This document shows, in pieces, positions 1 through 8,800 of a DNA stretch of 64,000 nucleotides (its first letter is position 1; each line of letters starts with the position of its first letter). A program made the position numbers and the translations under genes. The notes under the pieces are model-generated. The model worked only from the letters and a program-made list of their open reading frames with translations, was not told where the DNA came from and did not search any database. Location of the stretch: the NCBI RefSeq assembly GCF_000284375.1, contig NC_017249.1, positions 7,061,001-7,125,000 on the forward strand. Direction: 5' to 3'. This DNA comes from Bradyrhizobium japonicum USDA 6 (GTDB lineage Bacteria > Pseudomonadota > Alphaproteobacteria > Rhizobiales > Xanthobacteraceae).

Positions 1-451
1 GCAGCAGGCGCAGCGCGAAACGCGCGAGATCATCGCTGCGCTTGCGATCGCGCAGCCAGTCGGCGACGAAAGAGCCGAAATCGATCTCCCTCAGCTTGGC
101 CTCGACCGGGCCGGCCTCGAGGAAATGCACCTGGATGAACTCGCCGAGCTTGTCGGCGATGCGGGCCTGATTGCTCTGGATGATCGCGGTGTGCGGGATC
201 GGCAGGCCGAGCGGCCGCTTGAACAGCGCGACCACCGCGTACCAGTCGGCGAGCCCGCCGATTGTCGCAGCTTCCGCGAAGGCCGCGATGAAGCCGAACA
301 CGGGATGCACTGGCAGAAGCCATTTTGCGACGACGAACAGCGCAAGCGTCGAGGCCAGCACCAGCGTCGCCAGTGCTTTGACGCGGCGAAGCTCCGCCGC
401 GCGTTCGGCGTCGCCGGGGCTGTCGAAGGAGAAGGTGGCGGGCGGGGTCAT
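1..451 (-). CDS. DUF445 family membrane protein (3' end beyond the window)
   Basis: Reading leftwards from an ATG at 451, the minus strand stays open to the window edge, so about 150 N-terminal residues are visible and the C-terminus is missing. A hydrophobic segment near residues 25-45 is followed by GGLADWYAVVALFKRPLG and then LPIPHTAII, the hallmark block of the DUF445 (YjiN-like) family. The family consists of inner-membrane proteins of unknown function. The start is preceded by a palindromic repeat rather than another gene, so the promoter probably lies in that short gap. The family call is firm; no biochemical role can be inferred. Confidence 0.85.
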   Translation of the reverse strand, partial: MTPPATFSFDSPGDAERAAELRRVKALATLVLASTLALFVVAKWLLPVHPVFGFIAAFAEAATIGGLADWYAVVALFKRPLGLPIPHTAIIQSNQARIADKLGEFIQVHFLEAGPVEAKLREIDFGSFVADWLRDRKRSDDLARFALRLL

Positions 452-468
452 CACTGCATCACCCTACT

Positions 469-547
469 CGTCATTGCGAGCGAAGCGAAGCAATCCAGAG
501 TCTTTCCACGGAGACGGACTGGATGCTTCGCTTCGTTCGCAATGACG
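469..547. repeat. Family A intergenic palindromic repeat, copy 1
   Basis: The element begins CGTCATTGCGAGCGAAGCGA and ends with the near-complement (CTTCGCTTCGTTCGCAATGACG), so the whole unit can fold into a long hairpin. Related copies lie at 9103-9187, 51080-51165, 56717-56796 and 57578-57663. All are intergenic. Confidence 0.9.
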
Positions 548-610
548 GCAGCACAAAAACAAAGGCCCGCCGAAGCGGGCCTCAAATTCAGTTGTACTCA
601 GGATGCCGTA

Positions 611-1066
611 TCAAGCGGTCTTGGTGTAGACCTTGGCAAAATTGTCCTGAGCGGACTTCGCACCGTTGGCAGCGAGCTTGCCGACATAGTCGGCGGTCGC
701 CTTGGCGCGCGAGACGAAGACTTCGCCGCGGGCGCGGAGCAGGCTCGACTGGATCTCGACGGCTTCGCTGATCGACTTCGCGGACGCGAGCTTGTCGATG
801 CCCGAGAAGAACGCCTCGGCGTCCTCGTAGATCGCCTGCTGGATGTTGCGGCTGATCTTGCCGGCCTCGGTGACGGACTCGGTCACCGCGTTCTCGACGG
901 CGGCGGTCACGCGCTCGGAGCCAGCGAACACCTCGGCAGCACGGTCCTTGGCGGTGTTGGCGGTCTTCTTGACGAACTCGCGGGCGGCCTCGGGAACTTC
1001 CAGGTTCTGGATGTTCTTGAAAGCGTCCTTGAAGCCCTCGAAGGCAGTATTGGTTTCGGTGGTCAT
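611..1066 (-). CDS. Phasin family protein (PHA granule-associated)
   Basis: A 151-residue, alanine- and lysine-rich, almost wholly helical protein without signal peptide or membrane segment. Length and amphipathic pattern (for example VPEAAREFVKKTANTAKDRA, with SAKSISEAVEIQSSLLRARG further on) match the Phasin_2 family, small proteins that coat polyhydroxyalkanoate granules. A GGAGAGGA stretch precedes the ATG. A phaE-phaC operon lies about 0.9 kb away on the same strand, which supports a role in PHA storage. A TGC/GCA-type dyad sits about 95 bp upstream of the start and could be a regulator site. Other bradyrhizobial phasins are usually present elsewhere in the genome, so redundancy is likely. 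Confidence 0.88.
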   Translation of the reverse strand: MTTETNTAFEGFKDAFKNIQNLEVPEAAREFVKKTANTAKDRAAEVFAGSERVTAAVENAVTESVTEAGKISRNIQQAIYEDAEAFFSGIDKLASAKSISEAVEIQSSLLRARGEVFVSRAKATADYVGKLAANGAKSAQDNFAKVYTKTA

Positions 1067-1159
1067 GGGGTCCTCTCCATCCTCATTGGGTTGAGCTATG
1101 GGCTCACCCCGTCCTCATTGGCCCGGGGCACGGCTTATATGACATAATTAATGGTGCGA

Positions 1160-1183
1160 TGCAATATTCTTATTGCACTGCAG
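1160..1183. promoter_or_regulatory. Candidate operator upstream of phasin (possible PhaR site)
   Basis: A perfect 7-bp dyad, TGCAATA-ttct-TATTGCA (1160-1177), overlaps TTGCACTGCAG (1173-1183). The latter is one base away from the CTGC-N3-GCAG motif reported for PhaR, the PHA-responsive repressor of phasin genes in alphaproteobacteria. It lies in an AT-rich gap about 95 bp upstream of the phasin start. The dyad is seen directly; PhaR binding is inferred. Confidence 0.4.
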
Positions 1184-1273
1184 TATCACGAAATCGTGAA
1201 CAGCCTCAACGGGAGGCAATCTGGCGCCTCCCTGACCGGACGGGTCCAGGAGAACGAGCCGGCCGCCCCTAAC

Positions 1274-1325
1274 GCTGGACGGCGCTTTTAGTGCTGGACG
1301 GCGCTTTTTAGTGCTGGACGGCGCC
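1274..1325. repeat. Short tandem repeat overlapping the 3' end of the GNAT gene
   Basis: The unit GCTGGACGGCGC recurs at 1274, 1293 and 1313 (periods of 19 and 20 bp, separated by T-rich spacers). The rightmost copy encodes the last residues of the GNAT protein; the other two lie just past its stop codon. This looks like slippage duplication of the gene end. Confidence 0.8.
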
Positions 1326-1901
1326 TGGCAACCCATAGGCTTCCATCTGGGCCTGCACCTGCGCAATATTGTGCCCGAGCACGACGATGTCGTGGGTCTT
1401 GCCGTCGACGTCCCGGACATGATCCCGCAGCAGCGCCTCGGCCTTGAAGCCGAGGCTCTCGAACAGGGCGATCGCCGCCTGCTGGTCGACCGTCATCTGG
1501 ACCGAAAGCTTTTCCAGGCCGGCGCCGAGCGCGAGCGCAAAGGTCTCCTGCGACAGCGCGCGCCCGACCCCCTTCCCGCGCACGTCGAGGGAAACAACCA
1601 TCCGGATCTCGCCGACATGGGGCGACCAGGAATGCGGATCGCGCACCAGCGTGCCGCAACCGACGACCTTGCCGTCCCTCACCGCGAGCAGGCTGCTAAT
1701 CGCGCCGCGCTCGATCTCCTTGACCCAGGCCGAGAGCACTTTCGGCTCGCTGATGTTGCGCGGCAGGAACAACAGATCATGGGTCGGCAGGCCCTTGCCG
1801 AAGGCCAGCATCGCGGCCTCGTCCGCAGGCGACATCAGGCGAATCTCGATATCGCCGGCGTCGGTCTTGACGTGACGCGGATAGGAACGCTGCTCACTCA
1901 T
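1308..1901 (-). CDS. GNAT family N-acetyltransferase
   Basis: A protein of about 197 residues starting MSEQRSYPRH. The central segment IRMVVSLDVRGKGVGRALSQ carries the R/Q-x-x-G-x-G/A acetyl-CoA-binding signature of the GNAT fold (RGKGVG). The substrate is not predictable. The ATG at 1901 overlaps the TGA of phaC in an ATGA, so I prefer it to an upstream in-frame ATG at 1940 that would run deep into phaC. This makes it the third gene of the phaE-phaC operon. A link to PHA metabolism is suggested only by position. Confidence 0.85.
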   Translation of the reverse strand: MSEQRSYPRHVKTDAGDIEIRLMSPADEAAMLAFGKGLPTHDLLFLPRNISEPKVLSAWVKEIERGAISSLLAVRDGKVVGCGTLVRDPHSWSPHVGEIRMVVSLDVRGKGVGRALSQETFALALGAGLEKLSVQMTVDQQAAIALFESLGFKAEALLRDHVRDVDGKTHDIVVLGHNIAQVQAQMEAYGLPGAVQH

Positions 1902-2980
1902 GTCGATCTCTTCCCCAGCCAGGAGTCCAGTTTCGGCCACAGCCGCTTCACCGCGTTGGCGCCGGCGACCAGCGAGACGTGACCGCCCTTCAGCATCACC
2001 TCTTCCTTGTCCCCGGACCCGATCTTGGCGATCAGGTGCTTTGCGGCGTCATAGGGCACGATGTGATCGTGCTCGGCGACCGCGTGCAGGAACGGCACCC
2101 TGATGTCTTCGAGCTTCGCCGCACGGCCGCCGACCGACATGGTGTCGTTGAACAGCTTGTTGTCCCACATCAGATCCTTGGTGATGGCGCGGAAATACTC
2201 GCCCGCAAGCGGCAGCGTGTCGGTCGCCCAGCGGTCGAACATCCGGTACGACTTCACGAACTCGTCGTTCCAGATGTTTTCCCAAAGCTGGATCTGGCTC
2301 ACCGTGCGCGAGGCCGGGCGCAGCATCTCGAACGAGGACAGGATCATCTCCGGCGGCACGTTGCCGACGCTGTCGACGAGACGGTCGACGTCGAAATAGC
2401 GGCGGTCGGAGAAATTCGAGAACAGCTTCATCTCGCGAAAGTCGATCGGCGTGGTGAAGCAGATCAGGTTCTTCATCGGCCCGTCCTTGTGGATCGAGCC
2501 GTAGAGCAGCGACAGCACGCCGCCGAAGCAATAGCCGATCACCGAGACGTCCTGCTCGCCGGAATCCGCCTGCACGCGGCGGACGCAGTCCGGGATGAAG
2601 TCGAGGACATAGTCCTCCATCCGCAGGCTCTTCTCCTCCGGCCGCGGCGCGCTCCAGTCCAGCATGTAGACGTCGTAGCCGCGCTTGAGCAGGAATTCGA
2701 TAAAACTCTGGCCGGGCACGAGATCGAGGATATAGCCGCGATTGGTGGTCGCCATCACGATCAAGACCGGCACACGGTAGATCTCGTCGGACATCGGACG
2801 GTAGTGATAGAGGCTCATGGTGCCGCGCGAATGCAGCACGTCCTTCGGAGTCGAGCCGAGAGAAGGGCCCGAAGTCGAGAAATATTCGACGCCCTTGATG
2901 CTGCGCTGGATGGCGCGCTGCACCTCCGACTGGATGCGATCCGGGATCGATGCAAAATCTAGTCCGGTGGCTGCATTCAT
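1898..2980 (-). CDS. phaC: Class III-type poly(3-hydroxyalkanoate) synthase subunit PhaC
   Basis: A 360-residue cytoplasmic alpha/beta-hydrolase-fold enzyme that polymerises hydroxyacyl-CoA into PHA. The lipase-like box reads VIGYCFGGVLS with the nucleophile at Cys151; the remaining triad members appear to be Asp305 (EHDHIVP) and His334 (KGGHVSL). Spacing and length match the class III (Allochromatium type) synthases, about 355 residues with C149/D302/H331, rather than the class I enzymes of about 590 residues. Its start overlaps the stop of the phaE-like gene by ATGA, so subunits are probably made in a coupled way. The next gene (GNAT) also overlaps by 4 bp. Confidence 0.93.
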   Translation of the reverse strand: MNAATGLDFASIPDRIQSEVQRAIQRSIKGVEYFSTSGPSLGSTPKDVLHSRGTMSLYHYRPMSDEIYRVPVLIVMATTNRGYILDLVPGQSFIEFLLKRGYDVYMLDWSAPRPEEKSLRMEDYVLDFIPDCVRRVQADSGEQDVSVIGYCFGGVLSLLYGSIHKDGPMKNLICFTTPIDFREMKLFSNFSDRRYFDVDRLVDSVGNVPPEMILSSFEMLRPASRTVSQIQLWENIWNDEFVKSYRMFDRWATDTLPLAGEYFRAITKDLMWDNKLFNDTMSVGGRAAKLEDIRVPFLHAVAEHDHIVPYDAAKHLIAKIGSGDKEEVMLKGGHVSLVAGANAVKRLWPKLDSWLGKRST

Positions 2981-3360
2981 GTTTGTCCTCCGTTCTCGGA
3001 GGGCGGACGCTTCGTCCGCGGCGGTTTCGGCGCCCCGTCGAAGCCTTGCGATATCCCTGAACTCGCCGCTATCTGGCTCAGCATCGACTTCATCTCGCCG
3101 ATCTGGGCTTCGATCGACTGAAGCCGCTCCGCAAGGCCAGTGACCTGATCGCGGCTGGGCAGGTTCATGGAGACCAGATATTTTTCCATGAGCTCGCCGA
3201 GTTGCTTCTGAGCACCTGCAGCAACTCCTCCCGCGCGGTTCATCGCCTGTGAAAACTCAGGCGACGACATGGCCTGGTTGGCGAAGGAGTTGAACCCCTT
3301 CTCCATCTCACCCATCATCTTCTGCCATATGGCGACCGGGTCATTGGTCTTGTCGGTCAT
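2977..3360 (-). CDS. phaE: Short PhaE-like subunit of PHA synthase
   Basis: A 127-residue protein starting MTDKTNDPVAIWQKMMGEME. The segment from about residue 45 to 95 (QLGELMEKYLVSMNLPSRDQ, then VTGLAERLQSIEAQIGEMKS) resembles the C-terminal part of class III PhaE subunits, which activate PhaC. Known class III PhaE proteins are roughly 350 residues, so this is a minimal version that ends in a basic proline-rich tail. An upstream ATG at 3414 is possible but lacks a good ribosome site. Immediately upstream of and overlapping phaC, which supports the subunit call. Confidence 0.8.
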   Translation of the reverse strand: MTDKTNDPVAIWQKMMGEMEKGFNSFANQAMSSPEFSQAMNRAGGVAAGAQKQLGELMEKYLVSMNLPSRDQVTGLAERLQSIEAQIGEMKSMLSQIAASSGISQGFDGAPKPPRTKRPPSENGGQT

Positions 3361-3528
3361 CGGCGTCCTCCTGATATCGAGAGCTGCGATGCCCTTCTTT
3401 TTTCGCCATACCACACCGTTGCGAGGGAGCGGTCAACCGCCAACCAGCGGGTGCGTTAATGCGCGCGCCGCTTCTTTGCGGCGGGAAACCGTGCGATACA
3501 GCATCGATCAGCAGGAGGGAACGCGCCC

Positions 3529-4443
3529 GTGACCACCCATCAGCCGCCCCAGACCATCCGCGCCAACGGCATCGACATCTGCTACGAGATCTTCGGCAAC
3601 GACAATGCCGAGCCGCTGCTGCTGATCATGGGGCTCGGGGCGCAGATGATCCACTGGGACGATGCGTTCTGCGAGCAGCTCGCCGTGCACGGCTTTCGCG
3701 TGATCCGCTTCGACAACCGTGACATCGGCAAGTCGAGCCATCTGACGGGCGGCAAACGCCTGACGCCGCTCGAGCTGTTGAAGCTGCGCTTGCTCAGGAT
3801 TCCCGTCGCCGCGACCTACAAGCTGATCGACATGGCGAAGGACACGGTCGGCCTGATGGATGCGCTCGGCATCAAGTCGGCGCATCTGGTCGGCGCCTCG
3901 ATGGGCGGCATGATCGCCCAGGAGGTGACGCTGTCGTTTCCCGAGCGTGTGCGCTCGCTGACCTCGATCATGTCGACGACAGGCAATCCGCGTGTGCCGC
4001 CGCCGACACGCGAGGCCGCCGCGATGCTGATGGCACCGCCGCCGCGCAGCAAGGAGGAGTTCATCGTCCGCTTCGGCGAGACCTGGAAGGTGCTGCGCGC
4101 CGGGTCCTTTCCGGAAGAGGAAGCGCTCGACCCTGATCGTGCCGAGCGCGTGTTCGCACGCGGGCTCAATCCAGCCGGCGTCGGCCGGCAGCTCCGCGCC
4201 GTACTCGCCTCCGGCAGCCGCAAGGAGCGGCTGCATGGCGTGAAGACACCAACGCTGGTCATTCACGGCACCGTCGATCCGCTGGTCCGTCCCGAAGGCG
4301 GCAAGGACACCGCAGAGTCGATTCCCGGCGCAAAGCTGTTGATGATCGATGGCATGGGCCATGCGCTGCCAATGCGCTTCTGGCCCGACATCATCCGCGC
4401 CATCGACAAGCACGCGCATGGCGCGGCGGCGCAGGCGGCGTAA
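3529..4443 (+). CDS. Alpha/beta hydrolase (RdmC/aclacinomycin esterase-like)
   Basis: A 304-residue soluble enzyme, probably starting at GTG 3529. The nucleophile elbow is GASMGGMIAQ (Ser near residue 125), the acid is in HGTVDPLV and the histidine in GMGHALP, giving a complete Ser-Asp-His triad. The N-terminal NRDIGKSS block is common in hydrolases annotated as RdmC-like methylesterases or haloperoxidase-related enzymes. It is transcribed divergently from the phaE-phaC operon across a gap of about 170 bp. Real substrate unknown; it might be a PHA-related or xenobiotic esterase. Confidence 0.85.
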   Translation: MTTHQPPQTIRANGIDICYEIFGNDNAEPLLLIMGLGAQMIHWDDAFCEQLAVHGFRVIRFDNRDIGKSSHLTGGKRLTPLELLKLRLLRIPVAATYKLIDMAKDTVGLMDALGIKSAHLVGASMGGMIAQEVTLSFPERVRSLTSIMSTTGNPRVPPPTREAAAMLMAPPPRSKEEFIVRFGETWKVLRAGSFPEEEALDPDRAERVFARGLNPAGVGRQLRAVLASGSRKERLHGVKTPTLVIHGTVDPLVRPEGGKDTAESIPGAKLLMIDGMGHALPMRFWPDIIRAIDKHAHGAAAQAA

Positions 4444-4567
4444 ACGCGACCGGTCTCCTCGCGGTGACCATGTGAGCTTCCGGTTACTCTCTTAACGCAA
4501 GCCGGCGCGAAAGCTATACAGGCCTCCCTCAATCGAGAGACAGAGGCTGCGGCCTCTCGGAGCTCAC

Positions 4568-4990
4568 ATGCCTCTCATCGTCCGGTCCGTCGCAATGATT
4601 GCGGCTTCCATTCTCATGCTGTCCCTTGGCAACGGCGCTGCGCTGGCCGCCGGCGCGCGGGAAGAAGCCAACCGCGCCGCCGTGCTGGCCTTCTACGAGA
4701 AGGGCCTCAACCAGAAGGACGCCGACGCCGCCCTCGCCTATGTCGGCAACCGTTATGTCCAGCACAATCCGAACGCGCCCGATGGTCCGGACGGCCTTCG
4801 CAGGTTCATCGGCTTCCTGCGCGAAAAGTTTCCGAACTCGCACAGCGAGATCAAGCGCTCGTTCGTCGACGGCGACTTTGTCATCCTGCACGTTCGCGCC
4901 GTCCGCGAGCCCGGCAGCAGGGGCCGCGCGATCGTGGATATCTTCAAGCTGGAAAACGGCAAGATCGTCGAACACTGGGACGTCGTTTAG
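4568..4990 (+). CDS. Secreted SnoaL-like / NTF2-fold protein
   Basis: 140 residues with an N-terminal signal peptide (hydrophobic residues 9-25, ending in ALAAGA). The mature part, for example VLAFYEKGLNQKDADAAL, then YVQHNPNAPDG and a final KIVEHWDVV, is typical of the predicted SnoaL-like aldol-condensation family with the NTF2 cone fold. These small proteins bind hydrophobic ligands or act as cyclases, hydratases or isomerases; no specific activity can be given. It stands alone, followed by a palindromic repeat. Confidence 0.82.
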   Translation: MPLIVRSVAMIAASILMLSLGNGAALAAGAREEANRAAVLAFYEKGLNQKDADAALAYVGNRYVQHNPNAPDGPDGLRRFIGFLREKFPNSHSEIKRSFVDGDFVILHVRAVREPGSRGRAIVDIFKLENGKIVEHWDVV

Positions 4991-5036
4991 GACATCCCGG
5001 AAAATCCGGCGAACAACAATACGATGTTTTAGAGCC

Positions 5037-5121
5037 GTAGCCCGGATGGAGCGCAGCGTAATCCGGGACCACTCTTTGCGGATCGACCGCCCCAGACTTC
5101 GCTTCGCTCCATCCGGGCTAC
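5037..5121. repeat. Family D intergenic palindromic repeat
   Basis: GTAGCCCGGATGGAGC at the left end is the exact reverse complement of GCTCCATCCGGGCTAC at the right end, with about 53 bp between them. It sits between two converging genes. Only one copy of this family was seen in the window. Confidence 0.85.
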
Positions 5122-5131
5122 AAATCGCCGC

Positions 5132-5806
5132 CTAGCTCTTCCGCGCAATCCAGATCACATGGCGCGCGCCGCCGCCTCTGCCGGTGGCGCGAATATTGAC
5201 TTCGTTCACATCGAAGCCGGCGCTGCCGAGGCGCTTGGTGAAGGCCGGATTTGGTCCCGACGACCAGACGGCCAGCACGCCGCCCGGCCGCAGCGCCACC
5301 TTCGCCGCCTTCAACCCGCTCGCATTGTAGAGTGCGTCATTGCCCTTCCGGGTCAGCCCCTCCGGCCCGTTGTCGACGTCGAGGAGAATGGCGTCGAAGG
5401 CCGACCGCTGCGCGCGGATGATCGCGCCGACGTCGGTCTCCCGGATCTTCACCCTGGCATCGTCGAGGCTGTCGCCGAAGACCTCCGCCATCGGGCCGCG
5501 CGCCCAGGCGACCACCGCCGGCACGAGCTCGGAGACCACGATCTTCGCCTTGCTCCCGAGCACAGCGAGCGCCGCACGCAGCGTAAAGCCCATGCCGAGG
5601 CCACCGATGAGGACAACGGGTTTGGCGACCGTCTCGATCTGCTTCGCCGCCAGCGTCGCAAGCGCGGCCTCAGAGCCCGACAGGCGGTTGTTCATCAGCT
5701 CGTTGGTGCCGAGCTTGATGGAGAACTCCTTGCCGCGCCGCATCAGGCGGAGCTCCTCGTCGGAGCCGGGGATTTTTGCGGTGTCGATCTTTTCCCAGGG
5801 AATCAT
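5132..5806 (-). CDS. Spermidine synthase-like SAM-dependent protein
   Basis: A 224-residue Rossmann protein. VVLIGGLGMGFTLRAAL is the glycine-rich SAM-binding motif, VVSELVPAVVAWA follows as the acidic loop, and AILLDVDNGPEG is the motif that carries the catalytic or substrate aspartate in polyamine synthases. These features match the short spermidine-synthase-like family, which often lacks proven aminopropyltransferase activity. No speD-like partner is nearby, so the physiological reaction is open. Single gene, converging on the upstream secreted protein. Confidence 0.75.
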   Translation of the reverse strand: MIPWEKIDTAKIPGSDEELRLMRRGKEFSIKLGTNELMNNRLSGSEAALATLAAKQIETVAKPVVLIGGLGMGFTLRAALAVLGSKAKIVVSELVPAVVAWARGPMAEVFGDSLDDARVKIRETDVGAIIRAQRSAFDAILLDVDNGPEGLTRKGNDALYNASGLKAAKVALRPGGVLAVWSSGPNPAFTKRLGSAGFDVNEVNIRATGRGGGARHVIWIARKS

Positions 5807-5836
5807 GCGAGAGCTTTAGCACGATCGGACGAACAA

Positions 5837-8800
5837 TCACCCTCCTGCCCAGACGTCCAGCACATACCGGTTCTTCGCGCCCATCTCCTCGATCCAGCGC
5901 GCAGCCGCGGCGGCGTCGCTGCCGCTCTTCTCGCGATGGATCGCAACGAGAGCGGCCTTCACGTCGGGCTCCATCTTGCCGCCATCGCCGCAGACATAGA
6001 TGATGGCGCCCTGCTCGATCAGCGGCCAGACCCTGTCCTTCTGTGCGGCAAGCATGTGCTGCACATAGGTCTTCGGTCCATCTGCACGCGAGAATGCCGT
6101 GAAGAGCTCGGTGATGCCGCTTGCCGCCAGCCCCTTCAACTCCTCCGCGTAGAGAAAATCCTGGTCGGGATGGCGGCAGCCGAAGAACAGCATGGCCGGA
6201 CCGAGGGCGGCGCCTTTCGCCTTGCGCGCGGCGCGCTCCTGGAGAAAGCCGCGGAACGGCGCAAGCCCCGTGCCCGGGCCGATCATGATGATCGGCACCG
6301 ATGACTCATCCGGGAGCCGGAAGCCGGCCTTGGTCTCGCGCACAGTGGCATAGATCGCATCGCCCGCACGTCGGTTGGAGAGATAGTTCGAGCAGATGCC
6401 CTTGTAGGTGCCGCGGCCGGAAGCAGCCGGCCCTTCGACCACGCCGACCGTGACGCTGCACCGCGCCGGGTCGACCGACGGCGAAGAGGAGATCGAGTAA
6501 TAGCGCGGTGCCAGCAGCGAGAGCATTTCCAGATAAACGTGGAACGGCAACTCGCAGGCCGGATATTCGAGCAACATGTCGAATACCGATTTGCGCCTTG
6601 CCAGAATCTCGGTGCGATAACGCTCGAGCGGCTCGGCTTCCTCGCCAACGAAGGCCAGCAGCTTCGGCTTGGTGACCGGGCAGCGGGTGTGCTCGGCCAT
6701 GATCTGGATCTGCTTCCGTGTCGCCACCTGCTGCAACTCGACGAACTCGCTGAGCAGACGTCCGACCGAAACGGCATCGCCGACCGGCAGCTGCGCGCGC
6801 CGGCCTTCAGCGACCTGAAGCCTGATCTGGTCGGCCGGCAGGAAGCCGAAGCGGCGGGCAACCGAATCCACCAGCGTCGGATCGTTGCGCGGAACGACGC
6901 TTAAGTGATCGCCCACGCGATAGGTGATGTTGGACGGCAGCTGCACCTCGATATGGCGCGTTGAACGCTCCGACGGATTGGCGCCGAACTTGTTCTGGAG
7001 CTCGTCATTGACCAGCACCTTCATCGCGACAGCACCGCCCTGCGCGACGATGGTGTTGACGGCGGTTACTGCCACAGGCTCGATCGCATAGAGCGGATCG
7101 TCCTCCGCGGTACGGGTGAAATTCCAGTCGATGCCGAATTCCTTGGTCGCGACTTGCGCAGCCGCCGGGAACCATTTCTGGAACTGGCCGTCGAGATCGC
7201 TGCGCGCATCGCCTTCGCCGCGCGGATAGACCGCGCGTGCACCGTGCTTCGACAATTGCTCGTCGATGAAGCGCGGCACCGATTGATAGGTCGCCGCCCA
7301 ATCGCTGTTGCCGCAGCCGAACACGGCGTAGCGCACATTGGCAAAGGCATCCTCAGGCAGATCGTCGCCGAGCCATTTGACGAATTGCGTCGCGTTGTCA
7401 GGCGGCGCGCCGTTATAGGAGGCGCAGATGATCAGCACGCCGCCCTCGTGCGGCAGCTTGCCGACGTAATCGTCGAGCGGCCCGAGATGCACGGCAAAGC
7501 CGTTGATCTCGGCAAGGTCGGCCATGCGCGTCGCGAGTTCCTCGGCCGTGCCGAGGTTGGAGCCGTAAAGCACCAGCATCGGCGTATTGTGGCCCGGCCG
7601 CGTCGTCGGCTTACGAGGCGCCCGCGGCCCCGAGGACGCGACAGCGACAGGGCCGCCATAGGCGCCGCGCTCGCGATCGGCGCGCGGACGTACCTTGATC
7701 TTGAAGCCTTCGGGCTTCATGGTCAGCGTTTCTTTCAGATGCATCTGATAGCGCTGGTGGTCGATCAGCTTGAAGCGCTGGAGGACCATGCCGAGCGCGA
7801 GCGCGGCCTCGTGCATCGCGAAGCCGCGTCCGATGCAGGCGCGCTGGCCGTTGCCGAACGGCTTCCAGGCATTGATCGGCCGCTTGGCCTCCGCCTCGCG
7901 GCTGAAATTCTCGGGATTGAACGCGTCGGGATTTGGACCCCAGACCGAGGGATCGCGATGCAGCGCCGTCACCAGGATGGTGATGAAGGTGCCCTTCCTG
8001 AGCCTGTAGTTGCCGCCGCCGATGGTCTCGTCGTTCAGCGGCGAGATGCCATAGGCCGGCGCCGGCGGCCACAGCCGCAGGGCTTCCTTGAGGATCTGCG
8101 TGATGTAGGTGAGCTGCGTCACCTGCTGGTAGGTCGGCTTCGCGTTGACGTCGGGGCCGAAGACGCGGTCGACCTCGTCATAGGCCTTCTTGAGAATGTC
8201 CGGGTGCTTGAGCAGAGCGTAGAGCGTGTAGGACAGCAGGCCGCTGGTGGTCTCATGCCCCGCGATCAGGAACGTGTTGATCTGGTAGCGGATGTTGATG
8301 TCGTCAAGCTGCTCCCCGGTCGAGCGGTCGACGCCGGTCATCATCGCGGCGAGCATGTCCTTCTTGTCGTCGACCCCTTCGGCGCTCTTGCGGCGCTCGG
8401 CGATGATCTCGTCGACCATCTTGTTCATGAAGGCGACGTCTTCAGCGAGCGTCTTGCGCCGCTTCTGCATCCAGAGCTGTTCGAACGGCAGGCCGCGCGT
8501 CATCATGATGGTTTCGAGCGAGCGCACCAGCGACTCGACGAAGGGATGGTAGTCGCGCCGATAGAAGGAATTGAAGCGGTACTCGAAGCCGCACAGGCCG
8601 ATCGTGTCCAGCGTCAGCGCGGTCATGTCATGGACGACGTCGATCTCGTCGTCGGCGTTGAGCCGTTCCCATTTGTTGACGAGCTGCTCGGCGATATCGA
8701 CCATGCTCGGGTGATAGGACTGCATGGCGCGGTTGCCGAACGGCTGAAGCAGGATGTTGTGCGCCTTGCTCCAGTTCGGCTCCCTGGTGTCGGCCGTGAA

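Noticed and set aside
469..547. Considered as a tRNA or small RNA gene because of its strong fold
   Set aside because: No cloverleaf, no CCA-type acceptor; four more copies show it is a dispersed repeat.
125..1147. 340-residue plus-strand open frame crossing the first repeat
   Set aside because: Opposite to the phasin and DUF445 genes and crosses a palindromic repeat; no protein-like pattern.
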